From Pseudomonas fluorescens (lineage in GTDB: Bacteria; Pseudomonadota; Gammaproteobacteria; Pseudomonadales; Pseudomonadaceae), in contig NZ_VCNJ01000026.1 in NCBI RefSeq assembly GCF_005938625.1, positions 1 to 64,000 on the forward strand: 64,000 bases of DNA, written 5' to 3'. A program made the position numbers and the translations under genes. The notes beneath the pieces are model-generated. The model saw nothing but the letters and a program-made list of their open reading frames with translations. It searched no databases and was not told where the DNA came from. Below, in pieces: positions 51,932 through 59,357 of the stretch (within the stretch, counting starts at the first letter, position 1; each line of letters opens with the position of its first letter).

Positions 51932-54900
51932 TTAGTCCGCCAGCCAGGTGTTTCGCCACGCCAACAGATGTTCGTCCTTGAGCATCCAGTGATCGAGTAC
52001 AACGCTGCGCAGGGCCTCTCCAGCCCTGGCGCTGGCATCAGGTTCCGCAAGATGTTCGCGAATAGCAGCAATCCAGTCTTGCGAACGGTTCCTGACCCTC
52101 GTCACCGGGAAATCACCCTGATAACAAACGATATCCGAGCAGATCACGGGGAAACCACAGGCGCCATATTCCAACAAGCGCAAATTGCTTTTGCAGGCGT
52201 TGAAAAAGTTGTCTTTCAGCGGTGCCAAAGCCAGATCCAGGTTCAGGCCGGCCAGTCTTTGCGGGTATTTTTCGATACTCACCCCTCTATGGAACTCATG
52301 GACATAGGGACGCAGTGCTGGTGGGCACATCCCCATGAACACCCATTCAACCTCCCCTTCCAGCGCACGAACCACTTCGGCAATGACTTGCAGGTCGGCG
52401 CTGTGACTTGAGCCGCCGGCCCAGCCAACCCGAGGCTTGCGGCCTTGCTGGCGATGGCTGGTGAGATCGCTCCACCAATGGCTCGGCAGACGGTTTTCCA
52501 CCACCCGGATGTCGGCATTGAACCCCTTCAGCGCATTGGCCAGCGGTTCGGTCGACACCACCAACCGATCGCACAGCCCTACGGCTTTCTTCAAGCGTTT
52601 GGTGATGTCTTTGGGCAGCAATTCGTGGTTCAAGTTGCCAGCGGGCACGTCGAGAATATAGTCATCCAGCTCGTAAACCTTGAACGCTCTGGAGAATGCC
52701 TTGGTGTCCTGCATGTATTCCAGATGAGGCGTTGTGTGCTGCCCCTGGAAAATAATCGTGTCCGGCGCAATGCGCTCCAGTTCTGTCGGTTGCAGTCCCT
52801 CGTCGCTCACCGTTCCGCCAATCAGCTGCGCGGCTTTCAGGGCAGCGAAAGGCTGACGCACGCGGTAGTGTCCGCTACCGAAAGAGTCGAGGGGGTGACA
52901 CAGCACGTGCGGCAACTCACGACTGGCAAACGGGTGCCAGTCCGTATCGGTGCGGTATTTGGAGGAGAAGCCACTGCCTTCCAGGGTCAGGTTGCGGTTG
53001 TAGGCCGGATCATTGGCGATTTGCGCAAGCCAACGCTGATACATCACCGACTGTTCGCTCTTGAACCGTTTGCGCTTGGCTTGCTCCTTGGTCGTGTCGA
53101 CGTTGTTCTGGCTCACACTGGCTTCGTGAACGAGCAGCGCATAGGGCGTCCAGACAATCAGCCGTCCAGCCTGGCCGACTTTCAGGCACAGATCCACATC
53201 GTTAAAGGAAACAGCCAGGCCGACCTCGTCCATTCCACCCACTTGCTGGTACAGCTCGGTGCTGATCATCAGGCAGGCGGCGGTGACCGCGCTGTAGTTT
53301 TGATCAAGATGCAAGCGGTGAAGGTAGCCGTTGGACTGCATTGAATCGCCGATAAACGGGTGGTCTGCAACGCCACGCAACCCGAGTACCACGCCTGCAT
53401 GCTGAACAGTCCCGTCGAGGAACAACAGTTTGGCGCCCACTATCCCCACTTCTGGCCGCTGGGCGTGATGGAGCAGCGCACCAAGCCTGTCGCCATCAAT
53501 GATCGCCGTGTCATTGTTGAGCAGCACCAGGTAATCGCCGCGGGCATGGCCGGCGGCAAAATTATTGATCGCCGGATAGTTGAACGGGTGCGGATAACGC
53601 AAGATACGCACTTTGGGATTGTTCAACAGCTCCATACCGTTGAACCAGTCCCGGGCTTCGTCGGTTTCGCTGTTGTTGTCGATGATGATCAGTTCGTAAT
53701 TCGTATAGCTGGTTTTCTCCATGATGCTTTCGATACAGCGCAGCAGCATCGGCAGGCAGTCCTTGGTGGGAATAAGGATCGAGACCAGCGGCTGCTCCGC
53801 ATGTCGGTAGACCACACGGTTAGCCATCGGCAACGGTCCCGCCTGCAGCTCATGAGCCACGCCCAGGCGCTGCAAGTGCGCCCCGACGATGGCTGCCGAG
53901 TTCGCGATGACTTGGGGCTCACTGAGCCACTGGGGGAAATTGATGGTCTGATGCACCAGCACATCCGCGAGGTGCCCGACAGTCCCCAGACCGTGAGTTT
54001 CAATCAGCCGAAAAAGCAAATCGTGGGGCGCCAGTTCGCTGAAGGCGGGATCAAAACCGTCAGCAGACAGCGCGGCCTCGCGACTGAAGGACAGTGCGCG
54101 GCCGACATACGGATAACTGCGCAACATATCCAGATTCAAATCCGGCTTGAATACCGGACCCTGGCAGCCTTCAGCGGTCAGTGAGTCTTCATCGCTGTAG
54201 CAAGCGCTGACACCAGGATTCAGCGCGATGCCTTCGGCGAGCAAAAGCAGCGCGTGAGGATCAAGTTCGTCTCCGCCGCGTAACAGGTACCACCAGTCAA
54301 CCTCGATCTCCTGCAACAGCTCATTGAGCTGGCTCGGCCAGGATTCGGCCAGCGGTAGCCAGACCAGATTGGCCGCCGGTGTCACACCAACAGGTTCGGC
54401 GTTGGAGAGCACCACGATGGCCGCCGCCTGATAAAGCTGGCGATCGATGCTTGCCAGGCTGGAACGCAACAGTCCGATGTCACCCGCAGTATCGGTCAAC
54501 ACCAACAACACGTCAGGTTGCCGCGGCCAGCTCGCCAGTCGCGCGGGTAAACCTTCGACCTCGACGGCAGCCAGTTGCCGACTCGCCAGCCAGCGCTGAT
54601 AAAGGTCGATATTGCGCTGCTGGCGACCAACATTCGCCAGAACGCCGAAAAATCGCTCCAGGGTGTGCGCGAGGGTGCCGTCGAGCTGGCCGCTTTCCTC
54701 TTCGAAATCGTTGCCCGTGAGTTGCATCCGCTCCAGTGGGGCGAACACTTCAGTGCGCGCAAAGAACATGGTGCCGGCAAAATAATCCGCTTCGTTGATG
54801 CCTTGCGGATCAACGCCGCCACGCTCAGCCAGGGTGACAAGCAAGGCGCGATTGCTTTCGCTGAGGAATCGGGTGACTGGCAGCAGGTATCGCTGGGGAC

Positions 54901-55432
54901 CCAGCATTGGAACGTGCACCGGGTCGGCAAGGTGTTCCAGCGCTCGACTGAATCGTACCGGGCCCAGCAGATCATCGAATAGTTCAACGCCCCAGTCGTT
55001 CTCCCCGCCCAAGTGCAGCGAACGCTTGGTGTGCAGCTTGACCAGCGTGCGGATATTATCGGCACGCAAGAACGGCAGCACCCGCAGAAACGGCAAAACG
55101 TCCCTGCCGTGGTTCGGCACCCGGTATAGCGAAAAACTCAATGTACTGGCCGTCAGCTGAGCACAGACCGCATCGTCACGACCCGCTACGCAGGTTACGT
55201 AAAGATGCAGGCGTTCAGGCAGTTTAATCAAACGGCGGAGGATATCTTGCAGCACTTCGGGGTAATACGCATGGATGACCACGCCGACTGGCGGCTCGCC
55301 ATCTTCGAATACCGGCGGCTGCGCAACCAGTACTTCGCAGTCGTCGACGTGGGGAGCGGCGCTGCTGCCTGACTTGACGGACTGACGTTGAGAAACGCGG
55401 TGAGCACCTTGGGCTGATGGTGGAATCATCAT
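51932..55432 (-). CDS. Multidomain glycosyltransferase (RgpF-like + GT2 + GT4-like)
   Basis: The protein of about 1,166 residues joins three units. Residues about 45-290 are RgpF-like (GVVIHAYYPEVLQDILRRL, VPNHGRDVLPFL and LVKLHTKRS). Residues about 540-770 form a GT2 domain with LVSILIPTKDCLPMLLRCI, IIIDNNSETDEA and LLNNDTAIIDGD. Residues about 845-1166 form a GT4-like half (SFGSGHYRVRQPFAAL, VGWAGGSSHSADL, LRLLEYGACGFPVICSD). Each unit matches rhamnan or O-polysaccharide assembly enzymes. The ATG at 55432 is chosen over a TTG; a strong ribosome site is lacking. It converges with the DUF1508 gene and would build surface glycan in one polypeptide. The sugar is unknown. Confidence 0.86.
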   Translation of the reverse strand: MMIPPSAQGAHRVSQRQSVKSGSSAAPHVDDCEVLVAQPPVFEDGEPPVGVVIHAYYPEVLQDILRRLIKLPERLHLYVTCVAGRDDAVCAQLTASTLSFSLYRVPNHGRDVLPFLRVLPFLRADNIRTLVKLHTKRSLHLGGENDWGVELFDDLLGPVRFSRALEHLADPVHVPMLGPQRYLLPVTRFLSESNRALLVTLAERGGVDPQGINEADYFAGTMFFARTEVFAPLERMQLTGNDFEEESGQLDGTLAHTLERFFGVLANVGRQQRNIDLYQRWLASRQLAAVEVEGLPARLASWPRQPDVLLVLTDTAGDIGLLRSSLASIDRQLYQAAAIVVLSNAEPVGVTPAANLVWLPLAESWPSQLNELLQEIEVDWWYLLRGGDELDPHALLLLAEGIALNPGVSACYSDEDSLTAEGCQGPVFKPDLNLDMLRSYPYVGRALSFSREAALSADGFDPAFSELAPHDLLFRLIETHGLGTVGHLADVLVHQTINFPQWLSEPQVIANSAAIVGAHLQRLGVAHELQAGPLPMANRVVYRHAEQPLVSILIPTKDCLPMLLRCIESIMEKTSYTNYELIIIDNNSETDEARDWFNGMELLNNPKVRILRYPHPFNYPAINNFAAGHARGDYLVLLNNDTAIIDGDRLGALLHHAQRPEVGIVGAKLLFLDGTVQHAGVVLGLRGVADHPFIGDSMQSNGYLHRLHLDQNYSAVTAACLMISTELYQQVGGMDEVGLAVSFNDVDLCLKVGQAGRLIVWTPYALLVHEASVSQNNVDTTKEQAKRKRFKSEQSVMYQRWLAQIANDPAYNRNLTLEGSGFSSKYRTDTDWHPFASRELPHVLCHPLDSFGSGHYRVRQPFAALKAAQLIGGTVSDEGLQPTELERIAPDTIIFQGQHTTPHLEYMQDTKAFSRAFKVYELDDYILDVPAGNLNHELLPKDITKRLKKAVGLCDRLVVSTEPLANALKGFNADIRVVENRLPSHWWSDLTSHRQQGRKPRVGWAGGSSHSADLQVIAEVVRALEGEVEWVFMGMCPPALRPYVHEFHRGVSIEKYPQRLAGLNLDLALAPLKDNFFNACKSNLRLLEYGACGFPVICSDIVCYQGDFPVTRVRNRSQDWIAAIREHLAEPDASARAGEALRSVVLDHWMLKDEHLLAWRNTWLAD

Positions 55433-55772
55433 ATTCAAACCAATTCAAATAGGGAGCGAGGCTGGAACTCGCTGGATGCGCCTTTCACGGCCGAGGTGAG
55501 CAAGTATCCACTTTAGTGAAAGCGCTGGCCTCATGGCTGGACAGAGGATAAACGACGACAGGTGTGATCTGGCGGCTGATCACGGGCCAATAATGACAGC
55601 ACCCTACTCTGCGAACGCAGCTTTAAATGGGTCGGCGAGTTCTGGGAGCGTCGTATCTCTAATGTCGGCAGAGGCTGTGTTTACTTAAATTGCCTCTCTG
55701 CCGATGACCTCACCGTGCAAGACGCGCTTCAGCACTTTCGCTATCGCCACGAGTACTGGATTCGCAGAAACG
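55433..55772. other. Intergenic gap at the island border
   Basis: This stretch holds the promoter region of the large glycosyltransferase on its left. On its right is a hairpin at about 55664-55706 (TCGGCAGAGGC / GCCTCTCTGCCGA around a T/A-rich loop) of unknown role. No gene was found. Confidence 0.45.
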
Positions 55773-55809
55773 AAAAAGCCCCGTAGATTTTCATCTACGG
55801 GGCTTTTTC
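55773..55809. terminator. Terminator of the original tRNA-Ser gene
   Basis: The stem AAAAAGCCCCGTAGAT / ATCTACGGGGCTTTTT, with A-run and T-run flanks, is a perfect bidirectional terminator. Its place directly after the tRNA 3' fragment, read on the minus strand, suggests it once ended the tRNA-Ser transcript. Confidence 0.9.
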
Positions 55810-55816
55810 TATGTAA

Positions 55817-55843
55817 TGGCGGAGAGATAGGGATTCGAACCCC
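55817..55843 (-). other. tRNA-Ser 3'-end fragment (island attachment-site scar)
   Basis: Read on the minus strand, the 27 nt are GGGGTTCGAATCCCTATCTC and then TCCGCCA: the T-arm loop (GGTTCGAATCC), the acceptor 3' strand and the encoded CCA of a tRNA-Ser. No D arm, anticodon arm or 5' half is present on the right-hand side. A copy of a tRNA 3' end without its gene is the usual scar left by a tyrosine-recombinase island. The intact tRNA would be at the far border, beyond base 64,000. Confidence 0.75.
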
Positions 55844-55950
55844 TTCATTCATACATCCAGGCCGCTCCAGACCGCTAAAACCGAGGATTCTTGAGAGAGT
55901 TGAAAGCCTCTAGCGGCGTAAAGCGGCCCCTGTCTTGCCCTAAATCTGCC

Positions 55951-56568
55951 CTAAACCTGAAAGGGATCATCAGTTGGCTTGTCATCGTTGTTTTGTGAGG
56001 CTAGAAACTGCTCGTACAGATCATCCAATCCAGCTTCGTGATCCATGTCTTGGTCAGTCTTGAAAGCGGTTATCAGCAATGCATCATCATTCACCAAGCT
56101 CCATTCCCCCCGGAAAATCAATTGTATTTGACCTTCCAAATGGAACCCGGCGCCATGCCAAACACGTTCCTGGTCTTGCTCTCCGTTATATTCGAACTGA
56201 ACCTCAAGAGTAGCCACTCCAGTTGACTCATCGTAATCCGCAGATGATACCTCCAGATTTTCGACTATAAATCCCGTAGCGTTTGTTTCCGCCATAGGAC
56301 CGCTCAGTGCGTCTTCGACCAAGGAATCTAAATCCCCCCACAAGGGATCCTCAAACAATATCTCATTGAAATTTGCGAGGCCGACAGCCCGCAGCATCAG
56401 ACGCTGGTCATTAGGATTCGTTTTCGAGACTGCGACCATCTCATGATAATGACCAAAGCCGGACTCACGCGCGATATGCTCGAGCGCCAGAGCTAGAGAT
56501 ATACCGTGGGATTTACCGTAGGCTTTTGCTTCGCGCTTGATGAGGTTTAAATAGCTGTACTGATTCAT
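55951..56568 (-). CDS. Unknown 205-residue protein at the island edge
   Basis: The protein starts with a helical, basic N-terminal part (YLNLIKREAKAYGKSHGISLALALEHIARESGFGHYHEMVAV). That pattern of a Lys/Arg-rich helix then 'A-x-E-x-GF-x-x-Y/W-HE' is seen in small accessory proteins with a glyoxalase-like N-terminal helical motif; the match is weak. The C-terminal two-thirds is acidic and beta-rich, ending in a disordered tail (NNDDKPTDDPFQV). The ATG at 56568 follows GGAG. It is the first island gene and is more A+T-rich than the core genes. The function is unknown. Confidence 0.6.
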   Translation of the reverse strand: MNQYSYLNLIKREAKAYGKSHGISLALALEHIARESGFGHYHEMVAVSKTNPNDQRLMLRAVGLANFNEILFEDPLWGDLDSLVEDALSGPMAETNATGFIVENLEVSSADYDESTGVATLEVQFEYNGEQDQERVWHGAGFHLEGQIQLIFRGEWSLVNDDALLITAFKTDQDMDHEAGLDDLYEQFLASQNNDDKPTDDPFQV

Positions 56569-57208
56569 AGCTCTACTCCGAATCGGCGCGTAAAACTTCG
56601 ATTGCTTGCTCACCGTGCGCCTGGGTAGGTGCTACGAATGTAGAAGGGGATCCAGCTAGAACAAGATGGTGTTTGACTTCGCCAGTGCAAGCGGCAGGCG
56701 TCCATCACAGCCTGCACTAGCTATCTCACAAAAAACACAAAAGTTCAAGCACGATATTTATTTCACACCTCGATTGTGCTGGAGTATGTGACGACTTATG
56801 CGCACGAGGCCCGTATTTTCTGGCTATTACGTCCGCTTCCGCCTGCTTACACAAATGCAAATTCGGCATTGAATGGCGTGGTTTTGCATATTGCTTGCCC
56901 CATACCCAGTCGATGTCGTTGGCTACCCTTCAAGTTCATAGGCAAACCAAGCCGCCCGCTCGAGATTGCCTATCTAAAAAGCGCAACCTGTTAGCCAACT
57001 TGCTTACGAGGCAGAGAGCATGCAAATGGCCACCATTCAAACTCTCATGCTGGTGCGGTTACCATCCCCTCTCTGCAATGACATGGAACAGGGAAATCAG
57101 CACGGGTAACAGGAATTGTCCTACAGCCAGCGCTTGTGCTTCCCGTTAACGTCATTCTGCCCCCGCCTCAGGCCGGGCCCCCCCCCCAAGGACGAACAAG
57201 GACGCTGC
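56569..57208. other. Non-coding stretch upstream of the pyocin-like toxin
   Basis: This stretch of about 640 bases is relatively A+T-rich and has no convincing gene. Its right end (57082-57177) is open in a frame that runs into the toxin reading frame only if one C is removed from the ten-C run at 57178-57187. It therefore probably holds the decayed 5' part of a longer toxin gene. Confidence 0.5.
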
Positions 57209-58399
57209 ATGAGCGGTTATGTACCCAACCCGCCGAAAGGCTATCGCTATAGCGGCGGCGAGCCTGTAGATACTCACGCCCAGCGTTGGGCGGAATACAA
57301 AGACCTGGCACCGAAACCAGAAGGCAAACCGGACAGCTTAGGCTGTGTGTTTGCCAAGAGCTGTAACCTTCCTGACGGTGTAATCAACCACAAGAACCCA
57401 GCCGGATTTGTGCCCGTTGAGAAACTGGCCGACTACGGATTGTGGGCAGTGCTGGCCACCGGGGCAGCGATTACCGTCCAAGGCACTCCACTACAACTGG
57501 TGGGCGGGTCTGCCACTGGCAGTGCAATTGCTCAACGCCTCGGCGGATCGCTATCACTGGGTCTGCTGAAGGGATCAAGCGTTGTTGGTGCGGGCCTCGT
57601 AACGGGCTTCGTAGGGATGCTGATACCGAACACCAGCATTTCCCCAGACAGCGCCTTCTACAAGAACGATCAATACGCAACGCTTGAAACTGGCCGCACC
57701 CGTGTGCGTGTTAACGTGAAGACGCTGCCGGATGGCTCCGTTAACGCTTATGGCTTCTACACGGGCGGTAAGCCGGATTGGGAAAACGTCCCGGTCATCA
57801 AGGGCGATAAAGTCGGTGAGACATATGTTGCTGACATCGGCAACGGGATTGGGCTCACTTGGACGCCAGCGGCAAGTGGTGACGGTGTACTGGGTATTCC
57901 AGCCCTGGAAGGCGCCCCACAATTGCCCACCGCGTGGGTGTATCCGCCGACGGCACAATCTGACACGGTGCTGGCGAACCCTGCCCATCCACCTGAGTTC
58001 CAAGATGCAATTATCTGGTTCCCCGACTCGGGCATTGAGCCAATCTACATCGTGCTCAGTACGCAGTTGGAGAAGAACAAGGAAAAGGGAAAGGCCTTCG
58101 AGGACCAAAAGGAACGCGAGCTACGGGAAAACACACCCGAAGTGGGCCGAGAAGTGACAGCCAAGACTAAGAGCGGAGTACGCACCAGGTTCGATATGCT
58201 AGGGCGCGACGCTGAAGGCAACATTTCCTGCATCGAATGCAAATCATCGGAAACAGCACCACTGACTCGCAACCAAAAACTTGCGTATCCAGAGATCGAA
58301 GAAAGCGGTGCAATCGTTGTCGGTAAAGGGAAACCCGGCTTTCCCGGGGGCACCGTAATCCCACCAACCAAAGTCGAAATTGTTCGACCAAAACCCTGA
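57209..58399 (+). CDS. S-type-pyocin-like toxin with C-terminal PD-(D/E)XK-like nuclease domain
   Basis: The 396-residue product begins MSGYVPNPPKGYRYSGGEP. Residues 70-140 are hydrophobic and glycine-rich, and a pyocin S-type domain follows at about 130-285 (QYATLETGRTRVRVNV, VYPPTAQSD, AIIWFPDSGIEPIYIVLS). The C-terminal domain (about 290-396) has a nuclease-like Glu298, Asp329 in RTRFDML and Glu343-x-Lys345 in CIECKSSE, fitting PD-(D/E)XK enzymes that cut DNA or RNA. The AAGGA before 57209 supports this start. An upstream TTG at 57116 and a ten-C run suggest the N-terminal part of a longer (perhaps PAAR-fused) toxin was lost or is switched. A candidate immunity gene follows. Confidence 0.78.
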   Translation: MSGYVPNPPKGYRYSGGEPVDTHAQRWAEYKDLAPKPEGKPDSLGCVFAKSCNLPDGVINHKNPAGFVPVEKLADYGLWAVLATGAAITVQGTPLQLVGGSATGSAIAQRLGGSLSLGLLKGSSVVGAGLVTGFVGMLIPNTSISPDSAFYKNDQYATLETGRTRVRVNVKTLPDGSVNAYGFYTGGKPDWENVPVIKGDKVGETYVADIGNGIGLTWTPAASGDGVLGIPALEGAPQLPTAWVYPPTAQSDTVLANPAHPPEFQDAIIWFPDSGIEPIYIVLSTQLEKNKEKGKAFEDQKERELRENTPEVGREVTAKTKSGVRTRFDMLGRDAEGNISCIECKSSETAPLTRNQKLAYPEIEESGAIVVGKGKPGFPGGTVIPPTKVEIVRPKP

Positions 58400-58409
58400 G
58401 GGAGCAGAC

Positions 58410-58766
58410 ATGTCCATTACAAATCCACAGGTAATTGATATCTGGGCAATCCCGACGTGGGAACCTGACAATGTGGTGCTGTATATCTCTGACCACCTTG
58501 AATGGGGCGGCAAAGCTGAGCAAGGCGAACACCTGCAGCTGCTTCAAGACAAGCTCAATACCTACGTTGCGTTCATCGAAAGTGGCGAGATCTACACTGA
58601 GATCCCCAACGCTCTTGGGAAGCATCCTGTCATTCGCATCAACGGTCTGTATGAGCTGCCTGAGCAAGGCGAGTTTTTTATTGATCGCGCGGCTAAGGTG
58701 TTAAAGGAAGTTGGCATTGGATTAGAGTTCGTTCTAGACGAGAACGACGCGATACGCAACATGTGA
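58410..58766 (+). CDS. Probable immunity protein (DUF6572-like)
   Basis: The 118-residue acidic protein has the DUF6572-like layout: VIDIWAIPTWEPDNVVLYISDHLEW, LQLLQDKLNTYVAFIESGEI and HPVIRINGLYELPEQGEFFIDRAAKVL. Such proteins are frequent immediately after toxin genes. It starts 11 bases after the toxin stop, with GGGAGCAGAC as ribosome site, so the two are co-expressed. Its high acidity suits binding to a basic nuclease domain. The role as immunity protein is inferred from position; a direct test is needed to establish it. Confidence 0.7.
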   Translation: MSITNPQVIDIWAIPTWEPDNVVLYISDHLEWGGKAEQGEHLQLLQDKLNTYVAFIESGEIYTEIPNALGKHPVIRINGLYELPEQGEFFIDRAAKVLKEVGIGLEFVLDENDAIRNM

Positions 58767-58954
58767 CCGGTAACGTTGCCAGTAATGGGCCCCGTTTCTG
58801 AGTGCAGCAGAGTATGAGGCCAGTCTGCAAGGTGGAGCCACGGATCCCAGGAAACGTGACGATTTCCATCTGCTCGAGTAGCCCACTAGACTGGACGACC
58901 TCCCTCAACACCTGCTTTCACGCAGACTAGCATCGGACTCAAAAAGGAATAATC
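58767..58954. other. Gap after the immunity gene
   Basis: These 188 bases show no gene. They may be the scar of an earlier toxin-end replacement, but no homologous repeat was found in the window. Confidence 0.35.
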
Positions 58955-59266
58955 ATGACTCAACCGTTACTTCCAATGGCTTTCAGCGAGTACGGCGAAC
59001 CAGTCCCCACAGCAGACCAGGTGAGCACCATTTTGGCATTGTTACCGGTAGAATTTGGGAATGGCTTACGCGAAAAACTCAACGATGTGCTTAAGGCCCG
59101 CGCGCCAGGTCCATTTTGTGACGCCCTAGGGGATTTGGAAGCATATCTGAGCACGCTGGACGACTCTCGTCTAATGCCTTTTGAAAACCAAATTGCGCTT
59201 AAGACATATGTCATGCTCGGCTGGAGAGAATGGCGAGCTAGCTTTAACACATTCGAAGCATTGTGA
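58955..59266 (+). CDS. Small acidic protein of unknown function
   Basis: The 103-residue protein starts MTQPLLPMAFSEYGEPVPTADQ and is mostly helical (VSTILALLPVEFGNGLREKLNDVLKA, ALGDLEAYLSTLDDS). The ATG at 58955 follows AAAAAGGAATAATC, a good ribosome site. Its size, charge and place after a toxin-immunity pair would suit an orphan immunity gene, but no family is recognised. It converges on the protease operon's terminator. Confidence 0.55.
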   Translation: MTQPLLPMAFSEYGEPVPTADQVSTILALLPVEFGNGLREKLNDVLKARAPGPFCDALGDLEAYLSTLDDSRLMPFENQIALKTYVMLGWREWRASFNTFEAL

Positions 59267-59301
59267 TTTCTAGAAATCACAATCAAAAAACCAATATACC
59301 G

Positions 59302-59348
59302 TAAAAACAAAAACCCCCTTCCCTGATCCAAATTGAGGGGAAGGGGTT
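59302..59348 (-). terminator. Rho-independent terminator of the AAA-protease operon
   Basis: On the minus strand, ACCCCTTCCCC and AGGGAAGGGGGT arms around a 13-base loop are followed by TTTTTGTTTTT. It lies ten bases past the protease stop codon. Confidence 0.88.
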
Positions 59349-59357
59349 ATTCAGATT

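Noticed and set aside
55817..55843. Complete tRNA-Ser gene
   Set aside because: Only the 3' third is present; no D-arm, anticodon stem or 5' acceptor strand can be folded from the bases on its right.
59302..59348. Terminator for the plus-strand small gene at 58955
   Set aside because: The T-run follows the stem only on the minus strand; the plus-strand side lacks a T-tract.
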